43,160 nucleotides of DNA, from positions 1 through 43,160 of the forward strand of contig JAILQT010000030.1 of the NCBI GenBank assembly GCA_024698805.1, written 5' to 3'. Position numbers and translations under genes: made by a program. Position 1 is the stretch's first letter. Every line of letters starts with the position of its first letter. Source of the stretch: Solobacterium sp. (GTDB lineage: Bacteria > Bacillota_I > Bacilli_A > Erysipelotrichales > Erysipelotrichaceae). The notes below the pieces were generated by a model that worked only from the letters and a program-made list of their open reading frames with translations, was not told the origin of the DNA and searched no databases. Of the stretch, positions 9,639 to 17,378 are shown one piece after another.

Positions 9639-10307
9639 ATGAAATATCAGATCAAAGGCGGAGCATTCCCCGTCGTGGAATGCATTGTTGACGCAAATGA
9701 AACGATGATCACGGAAGGCGGATCCATGGTATGGATGTCCCCGAACATGCAGATGGAGACGACCGGTACCGGCGGCTTCGGCAGACTGTTCTCCGGTGAG
9801 AATATCTTCCAGAACCTGTATACGGCACGCGGCGGCCAGGGCATGATCGCATTCGGTTCTTCCTTCCCCGGCAAGATCGTCGCGGTGGACGTATCCCAGG
9901 GCGACTGGATCGTGCAGAAATCCGCATTCCTGGCAAGCGAGCAGACAGTGCAGCTGAGCGTCCATTTCCGCAAGAAGGCCATGAGCGGCCTGTTCAGCGG
10001 CGAAGGCTTCATCATGCAGAAACTCAGCGGTATGGGCACCGCATTCGTCGAGATCGACGGCGAACTGATCGAATACTATCTGAATGCAGGCCAGCAGCTC
10101 ATCGTCGATACAGGCAACGTCGCAGGCTTTGAAGCGTCCGTCGCGATGGACGTCGTACCCGTCAAGGGCCTTAAAAACAAACTGCTTGGCGGCGAGGGCC
10201 TGTTCAACACCGTGCTGACCGGTCCGGGAAGGATATGGCTGCAGACGATGCCGATCTCCTCTGTTGCGTCTGCCATCATTCCCTATATCCCTACATCAGG
10301 CAGCTGA
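9639..10307 (+). CDS. AIM24/TIGR00266-family protein of unknown function
   Basis: A 222-aa soluble beta-rich protein of the AIM24 (TIGR00266) family, named after a yeast mitochondrial protein; bacterial members have a TRAP-like fold and no settled function. Family features are the opening YQIKGGAFPVVECIVDANETMITEGGSMVWM, the Gly-rich GGFGRLFSGENIFQNLY repeat and the paired VSQGDWIVQKSAFLAS segment. ATG 9639 is chosen over the in-frame ATG at 9609 because AAGGAG (9624-9629) lies 9 nt before it. The small YGPP-repeat gene starts only 18 nt after its stop, with no terminator between. AIM24 is therefore likely co-transcribed with the peptide and the radical SAM enzyme. Confidence 0.88.
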   Translation: MKYQIKGGAFPVVECIVDANETMITEGGSMVWMSPNMQMETTGTGGFGRLFSGENIFQNLYTARGGQGMIAFGSSFPGKIVAVDVSQGDWIVQKSAFLASEQTVQLSVHFRKKAMSGLFSGEGFIMQKLSGMGTAFVEIDGELIEYYLNAGQQLIVDTGNVAGFEASVAMDVVPVKGLKNKLLGGEGLFNTVLTGPGRIWLQTMPISSVASAIIPYIPTSGS

Positions 10308-10325
10308 TCGTGAAACCGGACGGAT

Positions 10326-10703
10326 ATGAAAAAACGGAAAAAGACGAAGACGACGGCCGCAGGCATCATAGCAGGATTGATGGCTGTCTCCTTCTCGCAG
10401 GCGTGCATATTCAACCATAATGCTGCCGTCTACGGGCCGCCTCCTTCCGCTTCGTACGATCCGGATGACAATGTCAACGAAGACGTCTACGGGCCTCCCG
10501 AGGAGGATCCGGCAGAGACCCCGGTGACGGAGCAGATCGAAGAGACGTATGACCCTGCAGAAAATGTTCCTGTGTGCGTCTACGGTCCCGCGTCGTATTT
10601 CGAGGATGAGGAACCGGCGGAAGAGACGGCTGTGCCGCAGGAGACATACGATCCCGAAGAGAATGTGCCTGCCGACGTATACGGCCCGCCGCCCGCAGAC
10701 TGA
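10326..10703 (+). CDS. Small secreted/lipoprotein-like YDP...VYGP repeat peptide, candidate radical SAM substrate
   Basis: A 125-aa protein with a basic N-terminus and hydrophobic stretch (residues 1-26), then Cys27. The preceding SQA is a poor lipobox but also a plausible signal-peptidase site. The exported part is acidic and Pro-rich. It has VYGP at residues 35-38, 54-57, 85-88 and 118-121, and YDP at 44-46, 75-77 and 108-110. In the last three units the YDP-to-VYGP distance is exactly 10 residues (pattern YDPxxNVxxxVYGP). A second Cys (84) lies before the third VYGP. The gene sits 18 nt after the AIM24 gene and 1 nt before a radical SAM/SPASM gene. This layout resembles ribosomally made peptides whose repeated cores are modified by the partner enzyme. 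The function is inferred; I do not recognise a named family with certainty. Confidence 0.75.
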   Translation: MKKRKKTKTTAAGIIAGLMAVSFSQACIFNHNAAVYGPPPSASYDPDDNVNEDVYGPPEEDPAETPVTEQIEETYDPAENVPVCVYGPASYFEDEEPAEETAVPQETYDPEENVPADVYGPPPAD

Positions 10704-10704
10704 T

Positions 10705-11784
10705 ATGAAGACGGTCAGGGAGATCAAACAGGAACATCTGGATATCCTTTCGGATCATGTGCAGAAGCTGTACCGGAAACCGCAGCTGAAGCATCTGTTC
10801 CTGGAACTGACGCTGCGCTGCAACGAGCACTGCTTCCACTGCGGCAGCAGCGGCGGCGACGTACGCAGCGAAGAGATGACATCCGATGATTACAGGCGCG
10901 TCCTCGATGAGGTAAAGCAGGACTTCGATATCTCGAAGATGATGCTGTGCATCACCGGCGGCGAGCCGCTGCTCAGGAAGGACTTCTTCGATATCCTGGG
11001 CTATGCGCACAGCCTCGGCTATACATGGGGCATGACGACCAACGCGACGCTGATCACGAAGGATATCGCGCATAAGCTTCATGAATGCGGGATGGTTACC
11101 GTATCCGTGTCCATCGACGGACTGGAGGAGACACATGACAGCCTGCGCGGCATGAAAGGCGGCTACAGACGCGCCATGGAAGGCATACAGAACCTCATCG
11201 ACGAGGATGCTTTCCGCAATGTGCAGGTGACGACCGTCATCAACCGGAAGAACATTTCCGAACTGGACGACCTGTTCGGGATCATGGACGGCCTGGATAT
11301 CGATTCCTGGCGCGTCATCCACCTCGAACCGATCGGCAGAGCGCTGCTGAGGCCGGACCTGATGCTGGAAAAGGAGGATTATATCCGCCTGTTCAGCTTC
11401 ATCCGTGAAAAAAGGCAGCAGGAATACCCGCTGGAGTTCGGATGCAGTCATTATCTCGGACTGGATCTAGAAGCCGAAGTCCGGGACTGGTACTGGCTGT
11501 GCAATGCCGGCGTCCATACGGCTTCGATCATGGCGAACGGCGATATCGGCGCGTGTCTCGATATTGAAAGACGACCGGAAACGGTCCAGGGGAACATATA
11601 CAGGGACAGGTTCTCCGATATCTGGCAGAACCGGTTTGAACTGTTCCGCAGGGATCTTTCCGCAGATACGCAGATGTGCAGCGGCTGCGCGCATGCGAAA
11701 TACTGCCGCGGCGACGCGCATCACAGCTACGATTACGATCACAGAAAGCCCCTCGTATGCATGAAGGGGATACTGTTCGAATAA
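10705..11784 (+). CDS. Radical SAM/SPASM-domain peptide maturase candidate
   Basis: A 359-aa radical S-adenosylmethionine enzyme. The [4Fe-4S] motif CNEHCFHC gives Cys39, Cys43 and Cys46; the SAM-binding GGEPLLR starts at residue 85. The C-terminal SPASM-type region has LCNAGVHTASIMANGDIGAC, then CSGCAHAKYC and a final Cys in LVCMKG, enough cysteines for auxiliary Fe-S clusters. SPASM enzymes commonly modify peptides (thioether or C-C crosslinks), and no separate RiPP recognition domain is evident. The start is ATG 10705, one base after the stop of the YGPP peptide gene. No clear Shine-Dalgarno precedes it, so translation probably depends on reinitiation. Earlier in-frame starts back to 10549 would overlap the peptide gene in another frame and are rejected. 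A terminator overlaps the stop codon. Confidence 0.88.
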   Translation: MKTVREIKQEHLDILSDHVQKLYRKPQLKHLFLELTLRCNEHCFHCGSSGGDVRSEEMTSDDYRRVLDEVKQDFDISKMMLCITGGEPLLRKDFFDILGYAHSLGYTWGMTTNATLITKDIAHKLHECGMVTVSVSIDGLEETHDSLRGMKGGYRRAMEGIQNLIDEDAFRNVQVTTVINRKNISELDDLFGIMDGLDIDSWRVIHLEPIGRALLRPDLMLEKEDYIRLFSFIREKRQQEYPLEFGCSHYLGLDLEAEVRDWYWLCNAGVHTASIMANGDIGACLDIERRPETVQGNIYRDRFSDIWQNRFELFRRDLSADTQMCSGCAHAKYCRGDAHHSYDYDHRKPLVCMKGILFE

Positions 11785-11808
11785 CGTGTTCCCGCAGGAC
11801 ACGTTTTT
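11783..11808 (+). terminator. Terminator of the AIM24-peptide-radical SAM unit
   Basis: The stem AACGTGT (11783-11789) / ACACGTT (11799-11805) with a 9-nt loop is followed by a T run. Its 5' arm includes the stop codon of the radical SAM gene. Confidence 0.8.
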
Positions 11809-11829
11809 CAAAAGTGACAGGAGGGTTTT

Positions 11830-12720
11830 ATGAAATACGTCATGACCGCATTGTCTGCTGCGGCACTGCTGTGCCTGTGCGGCTGTTCCGCGGGAACTCC
11901 GTCAGCAGCGGCATCTTCTAAGACGCCGTCCCCCGAGGGGGCTGCGGCGTGGACACTTGAGGATATACGGTATTATGCCGGCGGCGACAGCAACGGCAGC
12001 ACGGACACGCTCTCGCTTTCACGCCGGGAGAACGTCCTCGTGCTCAACCAGAGCCCGGCGTTCTATGTGCCGGTGCGCGTGAGCGAATACAGCGTGACGG
12101 CGGATACGTTCACGAAGATCGAAGCGCTGCTCGATCCCGCAGAACTCGGCGCATGGTCAAAGATCGAAGCGGAGACTGAGGTCCTCGACGGTCCGGGGAA
12201 CAGCTATATGTTCCGGATCACGGAAAACGGTGCAGAGAATACGTATTACATCGACGGCTATGCGGACCTCGGCGGCGGCAATGCCGTCCTGAAGGAGGTC
12301 ATGGACATCGTCCGGGCGAACATGAACGAACAGCAGCTGCGCGTGCAGTACCTGCTGAATGAAGAAGAGGCGGTAGCCGATGCAGAGATCTCCTCCCTCA
12401 ACGAAGAGACGATCACATACCTGATGGGCGGATACTGGCAGTGCGTCAGCGAGCTGGTTGACGGGCAGCCGGAGGACCACGGCATCACGCTGATGAATTC
12501 GAATGAATACTGCTCCTACACGGATGCGGAACATGAGGAAAGCGAAGAGTTCACGATCCGGATCGTGAAGGAGCCGCTGGAGGATCTGGACAGTGCCTGG
12601 TATGCCGTGTTTGAAAATGACGAACACAGCTTTACAGCCGTGCTGCGCGGCGCGAAGCTGATCACGTCGCGGCAGGCGGGAGAGCATATGCGCTATTGTG
12701 TCTTTGAGCGCGCATCATAA
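11830..12720 (+). CDS. Lipoprotein of unknown function
   Basis: A 296-aa exported lipoprotein. The N-terminus is a classic type II signal peptide, with a hydrophobic run ending in the lipobox LCGC (lipid-modified Cys about residue 21), then a Ser/Ala-rich linker. The mature part is acidic, with no motif I can name. It has two similar-looking halves of mixed alpha/beta character, the second beginning near the GGYWQCVSELVDGQ segment. The ribosome-binding site AGGAGGG lies just before ATG 11830. It stands after the terminator of the radical SAM unit, so a functional link to that unit is not implied. Function unknown. Confidence 0.85.
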   Translation: MKYVMTALSAAALLCLCGCSAGTPSAAASSKTPSPEGAAAWTLEDIRYYAGGDSNGSTDTLSLSRRENVLVLNQSPAFYVPVRVSEYSVTADTFTKIEALLDPAELGAWSKIEAETEVLDGPGNSYMFRITENGAENTYYIDGYADLGGGNAVLKEVMDIVRANMNEQQLRVQYLLNEEEAVADAEISSLNEETITYLMGGYWQCVSELVDGQPEDHGITLMNSNEYCSYTDAEHEESEEFTIRIVKEPLEDLDSAWYAVFENDEHSFTAVLRGAKLITSRQAGEHMRYCVFERAS

Positions 12721-12760
12721 TGATGCGGGCAGGGGCCTGCGGGAGGATATGACAATTCTG

Positions 12761-12789
12761 TTGCAGTAAAGATGAAAAAGCATTAAAAT
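12761..12789 (+). promoter_or_regulatory. Putative promoter for yneF
   Basis: TTGCAG (12761-12766) and TAAAAT (12784-12789) are separated by 17 nt, 30 nt before the yneF start codon. Confidence 0.6.
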
Positions 12790-12818
12790 AAATGACGTTA
12801 TCAAAAGGTGGTGTTAGT

Positions 12819-13031
12819 ATGAGTGCATTTTGGAGTTCGCTGTTATGGTTCCTGCTCGGTGCGGTAGTTTCAGCAGTCGCAACATTCTTTTTCACAAAGA
12901 AAAAGTTTGAAAAAGAACTGCGCGAGAATCCCCCGATCAACGAGAAGATGGTCCGTGCCATGTTCATGCAGATGGGAAGGAAACCCAGTGAAGCTCAGAT
13001 CCGTCAGGTGATGAAGCAGCTTAAACAATAA
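12819..13031 (+). CDS. yneF: YneF family (UPF0154) small membrane protein
   Basis: A 70-aa protein with one N-terminal membrane span (about residues 4-25), a basic KKKFEKEL segment, and the conserved cytosolic tail NPPINEKMVRAMFMQMGRKPSE. This tail is the signature of the UPF0154/YneF family found across Bacillota. The function of the family is not established. ATG 12819 is preferred over the in-frame ATG at 12792 because AAGGTGGTG lies properly before it and the alignment to YneF begins there. It has its own promoter and terminator. Confidence 0.93.
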   Translation: MSAFWSSLLWFLLGAVVSAVATFFFTKKKFEKELRENPPINEKMVRAMFMQMGRKPSEAQIRQVMKQLKQ

Positions 13032-13037
13032 CAACAG

Positions 13038-13065
13038 CCTTCGGATAAAAAATCCGGAGGTTTTT
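13038..13065 (+). terminator. Terminator after yneF
   Basis: The stem CCTTCGGAT (13038-13046) / ATCCGGAGG (13052-13060) contains one T-G wobble and is followed by five Ts. Confidence 0.8.
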
Positions 13066-13129
13066 GTTTGCTGTCGGGAATTTGCGCCAGACCCTCCTGT
13101 AGTATACAGGCAGAAAGGGAGGAGCAGCT

Positions 13130-13435
13130 ATGAAACAGGTATATTTTACGCTCACCGGTACCGGATACCACTGCGGCACGGAATTCCTGGAAAAGGATAT
13201 GACCGTGTTCCTTGAGAAGGAGAAGGACAACGAATTCGACACGGAAGCCATCTGTGTCCGCCTTCCGGGACTCGGGAAGATCGGACATGTCGCCAACAGT
13301 GTCCGCACGAGGATCGGTGAATCATGGTCTGCCGGCAGGCTCTATGACAGGATCGGCGATACGGCCGAGGCGAAGGTGATGTATATCCTGCCCAGGGGCG
13401 TTCTCTGCGTGATCGGCCTGGAGGATGAAGACTGA
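13130..13435 (+). CDS. Stand-alone HIRAN-domain protein
   Basis: A 101-aa protein that is essentially one HIRAN domain. It opens with a beta strand and the GTGYHCG turn, then has an EKEKDNEFDTEAICVRLPG segment matching the HIRAN pattern of an Asn/Asp-rich turn followed by an AI-V strand, then GKIGHVANSV. HIRAN domains bind DNA ends or modified nucleic acid and are best known attached to SNF2 helicases such as HLTF/Rad5. Small stand-alone versions occur in bacteria without a known role. The ribosome-binding site GGAGGAG lies before ATG 13130. A 47-aa microprotein starts one base after its stop. Confidence 0.75.
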   Translation: MKQVYFTLTGTGYHCGTEFLEKDMTVFLEKEKDNEFDTEAICVRLPGLGKIGHVANSVRTRIGESWSAGRLYDRIGDTAEAKVMYILPRGVLCVIGLEDED

Positions 13436-13436
13436 T

Positions 13437-13580
13437 ATGACGAAGGCGGAATGGATCTGGACCCTCAGGTACATCCTGATGCGGATCAAACTCGGTTTTC
13501 TCAACCTCGTCATGCCGCCTCTGTCGATGCTGAATGCATCGGTAAAAAAGGATATGAAAGAACTCTTTCCGGATGAGTGA
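13437..13580 (+). CDS. 47-aa hypothetical microprotein coupled to the HIRAN gene
   Basis: A short reading frame starting one base after the HIRAN stop codon (TGA-T-ATG), with GGAGG (13420-13424) 12 nt upstream. The product has an amphipathic to hydrophobic centre rich in Trp, Leu, Ile and Met (residues 5-33, with WIWTLRYILMRIKLGFLNL) and a charged tail KKDMKELFPDE. It could be a peripheral membrane or partner-binding peptide. It fills the gap between the HIRAN gene and a strong terminator. The coupled start favours a real gene, but I recognise no homologue and short chance frames cannot be excluded. Confidence 0.55.
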   Translation: MTKAEWIWTLRYILMRIKLGFLNLVMPPLSMLNASVKKDMKELFPDE

Positions 13581-13609
13581 AACGGTCTCGCCGGAAGGAT
13601 GATCCGGTG

Positions 13610-13648
13610 CCCTGCACATGCTTTCAGAAAGCGTGCAGGGTATTTTTA
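13610..13648 (+). terminator. Terminator before the PFOR gene
   Basis: CCCTGCAC (13610-13617) pairs with GTGCAGGG (13633-13640), with an inner TGCTTTC...GAAAGC pairing extending the hairpin. A T-rich run follows. Confidence 0.85.
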
Positions 13649-13673
13649 ATTGCTTTTCGCCAGCATTTACAAC

Positions 13674-13702
13674 TATTCAAATAAAGCGATTAGTCCTATA
13701 AT
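13674..13702 (+). promoter_or_regulatory. Putative promoter of the PFOR gene
   Basis: A perfect -10 TATAAT (13697-13702) has a weak -35 TATTCA (13674-13679) 17 nt upstream. It lies between a strong terminator and the PFOR ribosome-binding site. Confidence 0.6.
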
Positions 13703-13728
13703 TATAGGTGGTACAAAAGGAGGATATA

Positions 13729-16700
13729 ATGAGTACAGAAAACAAAAGAGTTTTCGAAGCAATGGATGGTAATACCGCTACCGCGCATTCCGCTTATGCG
13801 TTTACGGAAGTAGCAGGTATCTATCCGATCACACCGTCTTCCCCGATGGCAGAGAATGTTGATGCCTGGTCCACAGCCGGCAGAACAAACATTTTCGGGG
13901 ATAAGGTAAAGGTTGTTGAGATGCAGTCCGAGGGCGGCGCAGCCGGTTCGATCCACGGCGCACTGCAGGCCGGTTCCCTTGCGACAACATTCACAGCTTC
14001 CCAGGGTCTGCTTCTGATGATTCCGAATATCTACAAGCTCAAGGGTGAACTCCTGCCGGGTGTTATCCATGTTTCCGCAAGATCGCTCGCAACACACACA
14101 CTGAGTATTTTCGGTGACCATCAGGACGTTTACGCATGCCGTCAGACAGGCATCATCATGATGTGCTCCCATTCCGTCCAGGACTGCATGGACCTCGGCG
14201 GCGCAGCACACCTGATCGCGATCGACGCACAGGCACCTGTCATGCATTTCTTTGACGGTTTCCGTACATCACACGAGATCGACAAGATCGAAGTCATGGA
14301 CTATGACTTCCTGAAGAGCCTGCTCAACACAGAGAAACTCGAGGCTTTCCGTGCAGCTGCACTGAATCCGCACGGCAACCCGATGACACGCGGCGGCTCC
14401 CAGAACGACGACATTTACTTCCAGGCTGCAGAAGCACAGAACAAGCACTATGATGCAGTTCCCGACATCGCTGCGAAGTATTTCAAGGCCATCAGCGAGC
14501 ACACAGGCCGCAGCTATGCACCGTTCGTATACGTAGGTGCTCCGGATGCGGAAAGGATCATCATCGCGATGGGCTCCGTAACAGATACAGTCACAGAGAC
14601 GATCAATACGCTCGTTGCCCAGGGCGAAAAAGTCGGTCTGATCAAAGTCTATCTGTACCGTCCGTTCTCCCAGAAGTATCTGGAAGAAGTACTTCCTGCA
14701 ACTGTTAAGAAGATCGCTGTCCTTGACCGTGCAAAAGAGCAGGGCACAAGGGAACCTCTGTTCCTCGACGTCTGCTATGCACTGCGCAAGCATAAGGATC
14801 TCACGATCACCGGCGGCCGCTACGGTCTGTCTTCCAAGGATACCAACCCGTCCCACATCAACGCTGTATTTGAAGAGCTGAAGAAGGACGAACCCGCTGA
14901 AGAATTCACGATCGGTATCGAAGACGATGTAACGAACCTGTCCCTCAAGCCGGTCAACATCGATGTCGTTTCCGATTACACAAGCTGTCTGTTCTACGGT
15001 CTCGGTTCCGACGGTACAGTCGGTGCGAACAAGAGCACAGTCAAGATCATCGGCAACAACACAGATCTCTATTCTCAGGCATATTTCGCATACGACTCCA
15101 AGAAGGCAGGCGGCGTCACACGTTCGCATCTGCGTTTCGGAAAGAGCCCGATCCACAGCCCGTACTATATCGATAAGGCAGACTTCATCTCCTGCTCACT
15201 GGAATCCTACTGCTTCAAGTTCGATATGGTCCGCAACCTGAAGGAAGGCGGAACATTCCTGCTCAATACAACGATGGATCCTTCTGAAGTCGGCGACAGG
15301 CTCCCGAACAGGATGCTTGCAGGCCTGGCTGAGAAGAAGGCTAAGTTCTATATCATCAACGCCAACAAGATCGCCCAGGAGACAAAGATGGGCCGTCATA
15401 CAAACACGATCCTGCAGTCCGCATTCTTCGCGCTCAACGAGCAGATCATGCCGTATGACAAGTCTGTTGAACTGATGAAAGACAGCGCAAGACACACCTA
15501 TGCACGTAAGGGTGAAGATGTCGTCAACAACAACATCGCTGCGATCGACAGAGGCAAGAGCGGTCTCGTAGAGATCGAAGTCAAGCCTGAATGGAAGGAT
15601 CTGACATACGATGCAAGCCTGATCGCAAAGACAGGTGACGATTACTTCGACAACTACCTGCAGAGGATCAACGCTCTTGAAGGTTATGACATGCCTGTAT
15701 CCTCGTTCATCGAAAACGGTGTTCTCGACGGAACGATCAAACCGGATGTCTCCTTCCGTGAAAAGAGAAATATCGCTGCGCAGGTCCCTGTATGGGATGC
15801 GTCCAAGTGCGTAGCCTGCGGCCAGTGCGCATTCGCATGCCCGCACGCAACGATCCGTCCGTTCCTGCTCAACGCTGATGAATATGCAAAGGCAGAGAAG
15901 ATCGCTGAAGAGATCGGCGTTGAATTCACAACTGTCGATGAGAAGAAGCTCGCTGCTTATCCGGGCGCAAAGGATGCCGGTCTGAAGTACAGGATCCAGC
16001 TGTCCCCGATGAACTGCGTAGGCTGCGGCGTCTGCCTCAGAGTCTGCCCGACAAAGGCACTCGGTGCTGCAGATATCGCTACACAGCAGAAGGAAGAACC
16101 TCTGGCAGACTATCTGTACAAAGAGACAGAATACAAGCCTCAGTATGCAAGACCGAATACAGTCCAGGAATCCTCACTGCTGATGCCTTACTTCGAAGTC
16201 AGCGGATGCTGCCCGGGCTGCGGTGAAGCGCCTTACTACCGTCTGGCTTCCCAGCTGTTCGGCAAGGACATGCTCGTAGCCAACGCTACAGGCTGCTCCA
16301 TGATCTACTGCTCCGCTACACCTTCCACACCGTTCCTGACAGACGCTGACGGAAACGGTGTCGCATGGGCGAACTCCCTGTTCGAAGACAACGCTGAATT
16401 CGGTTTCGGTATGGCTGTCGCACAGACATTCAAGGCTGCAAGGATCCTCAAGATCATGGAAGACAACCTTGACAGTGTTGAACCCGAACTCAAGGAATGC
16501 TTCAAAGCTTACATCGCTGCGAAGGACAACCGTGACAAGCAGAGAGAGATCAAAGACGCTCTCGTAAGCGGCATCAAGGCTTCCGCAAATGAAAATGTCA
16601 AAGCCCTCCTCGAGATGGAAAGAGACCTCGTCGGCAAGTCCGTATGGATCGTCGGCGGCGACGGCTGGGCATATGATATCGGTTACGGCGGACTTGACCA

Positions 16701-17280
16701 TGTCATGGCAAACAACCTGAATGTCAACGTCCTCGTACTGGATACAGAAGTCTACTCCAACACAGGCGGTCAGTCCTCCAAGTCTTCCCAGGCTGCTTCC
16801 ATCGCGAAGTTCACAGCCGGCGGTAAGGCACTGGCTAAGAAGGACCTCGGCCAGATCGTCATGGAATACGGACATGCATATGTTGCACAGGTATCCATGG
16901 GCGCTAACCAGCTCCAGACGATCAAGGCGTTCAAGGAAGCTGAAAGCTATGACGGACCTTCCCTCATTATCGCTTACAGCCCCTGCGCTGAACAGGGTAT
17001 CAAGGGCGGTCTCGTAAACGCTCCTGCGATCCAGAAGAACGCTGTTGAATGCGGTTATGTCACACTGTACCGTTTCGACCCGAGACTCGAGAAGCCGCTG
17101 CAGATCGACTCCAAGGAACCGAAGTGGGATAAGTTCAACGCATTCCTGATGAACGAGGCCCGTTACTTCAACCTGCCGAAGATCAGAGGTCAGGAAGCTG
17201 CTGAAGCACTCTTCGCTAAGACGCTGTCTGACGCTCAGACACGTTATGCAAAACTGAAGTCCAAATTCGACGCTCAGTAA
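13729..17280 (+). CDS. nifJ: Pyruvate:ferredoxin (flavodoxin) oxidoreductase
   Basis: A single-chain, homodimer-type PFOR of 1183 aa that splits pyruvate with CoA to acetyl-CoA and CO2, reducing ferredoxin or flavodoxin. It is a hallmark of anaerobic metabolism. Domains in order: the pyrimidine-binding domain with GNTATAHSAYAFTEVAGIYPITPSSPMAE at the start, the CoA-binding and EKR-type middle region, and a ferredoxin-like domain with two clusters (CVACGQCAFACP and CVGCGVCLRVCP). The TPP domain follows, with GCCPGCGEAPYYR, GCSMIYCSATPSTPF and the GDGWAYDIGYGG...NTGGQ metal-binding site. ATG 13729 is preferred over 13708 because AAAGGAGG precedes it directly. It is monocistronic, with its own promoter and terminator. 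Confidence 0.97.
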   Translation: MSTENKRVFEAMDGNTATAHSAYAFTEVAGIYPITPSSPMAENVDAWSTAGRTNIFGDKVKVVEMQSEGGAAGSIHGALQAGSLATTFTASQGLLLMIPNIYKLKGELLPGVIHVSARSLATHTLSIFGDHQDVYACRQTGIIMMCSHSVQDCMDLGGAAHLIAIDAQAPVMHFFDGFRTSHEIDKIEVMDYDFLKSLLNTEKLEAFRAAALNPHGNPMTRGGSQNDDIYFQAAEAQNKHYDAVPDIAAKYFKAISEHTGRSYAPFVYVGAPDAERIIIAMGSVTDTVTETINTLVAQGEKVGLIKVYLYRPFSQKYLEEVLPATVKKIAVLDRAKEQGTREPLFLDVCYALRKHKDLTITGGRYGLSSKDTNPSHINAVFEELKKDEPAEEFTIGIEDDVTNLSLKPVNIDVVSDYTSCLFYGLGSDGTVGANKSTVKIIGNNTDLYSQAYFAYDSKKAGGVTRSHLRFGKSPIHSPYYIDKADFISCSLESYCFKFDMVRNLKEGGTFLLNTTMDPSEVGDRLPNRMLAGLAEKKAKFYIINANKIAQETKMGRHTNTILQSAFFALNEQIMPYDKSVELMKDSARHTYARKGEDVVNNNIAAIDRGKSGLVEIEVKPEWKDLTYDASLIAKTGDDYFDNYLQRINALEGYDMPVSSFIENGVLDGTIKPDVSFREKRNIAAQVPVWDASKCVACGQCAFACPHATIRPFLLNADEYAKAEKIAEEIGVEFTTVDEKKLAAYPGAKDAGLKYRIQLSPMNCVGCGVCLRVCPTKALGAADIATQQKEEPLADYLYKETEYKPQYARPNTVQESSLLMPYFEVSGCCPGCGEAPYYRLASQLFGKDMLVANATGCSMIYCSATPSTPFLTDADGNGVAWANSLFEDNAEFGFGMAVAQTFKAARILKIMEDNLDSVEPELKECFKAYIAAKDNRDKQREIKDALVSGIKASANENVKALLEMERDLVGKSVWIVGGDGWAYDIGYGGLDHVMANNLNVNVLVLDTEVYSNTGGQSSKSSQAASIAKFTAGGKALAKKDLGQIVMEYGHAYVAQVSMGANQLQTIKAFKEAESYDGPSLIIAYSPCAEQGIKGGLVNAPAIQKNAVECGYVTLYRFDPRLEKPLQIDSKEPKWDKFNAFLMNEARYFNLPKIRGQEAAEALFAKTLSDAQTRYAKLKSKFDAQ

Positions 17281-17294
17281 TCTTTGAATCCAGG

Positions 17295-17325
17295 ACAGTA
17301 CCGGTCATTTCCGGTACTGTTTTTA
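17295..17325 (+). terminator. Terminator after the PFOR gene
   Basis: A perfect 10-bp stem ACAGTACCGG (17295-17304) / CCGGTACTGT (17311-17320), 6-nt loop, then a T run. Confidence 0.9.
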
Positions 17326-17378
17326 TATTGGTTTCCGCTGGAATCGTATATGATTAAGGAAGAATATGAGGTTACCTT

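Noticed and set aside
10549-10704. N-terminal extension of the radical SAM protein
   Set aside because: It would overlap the YGPP peptide gene in another frame and gives an Arg-rich sequence of low complexity.
13660-13700. TTTACA at 13666-13671 as -35 of the PFOR promoter
   Set aside because: It is 25 nt from the TATAAT, too far; the weaker TATTCA at 17 nt fits better.
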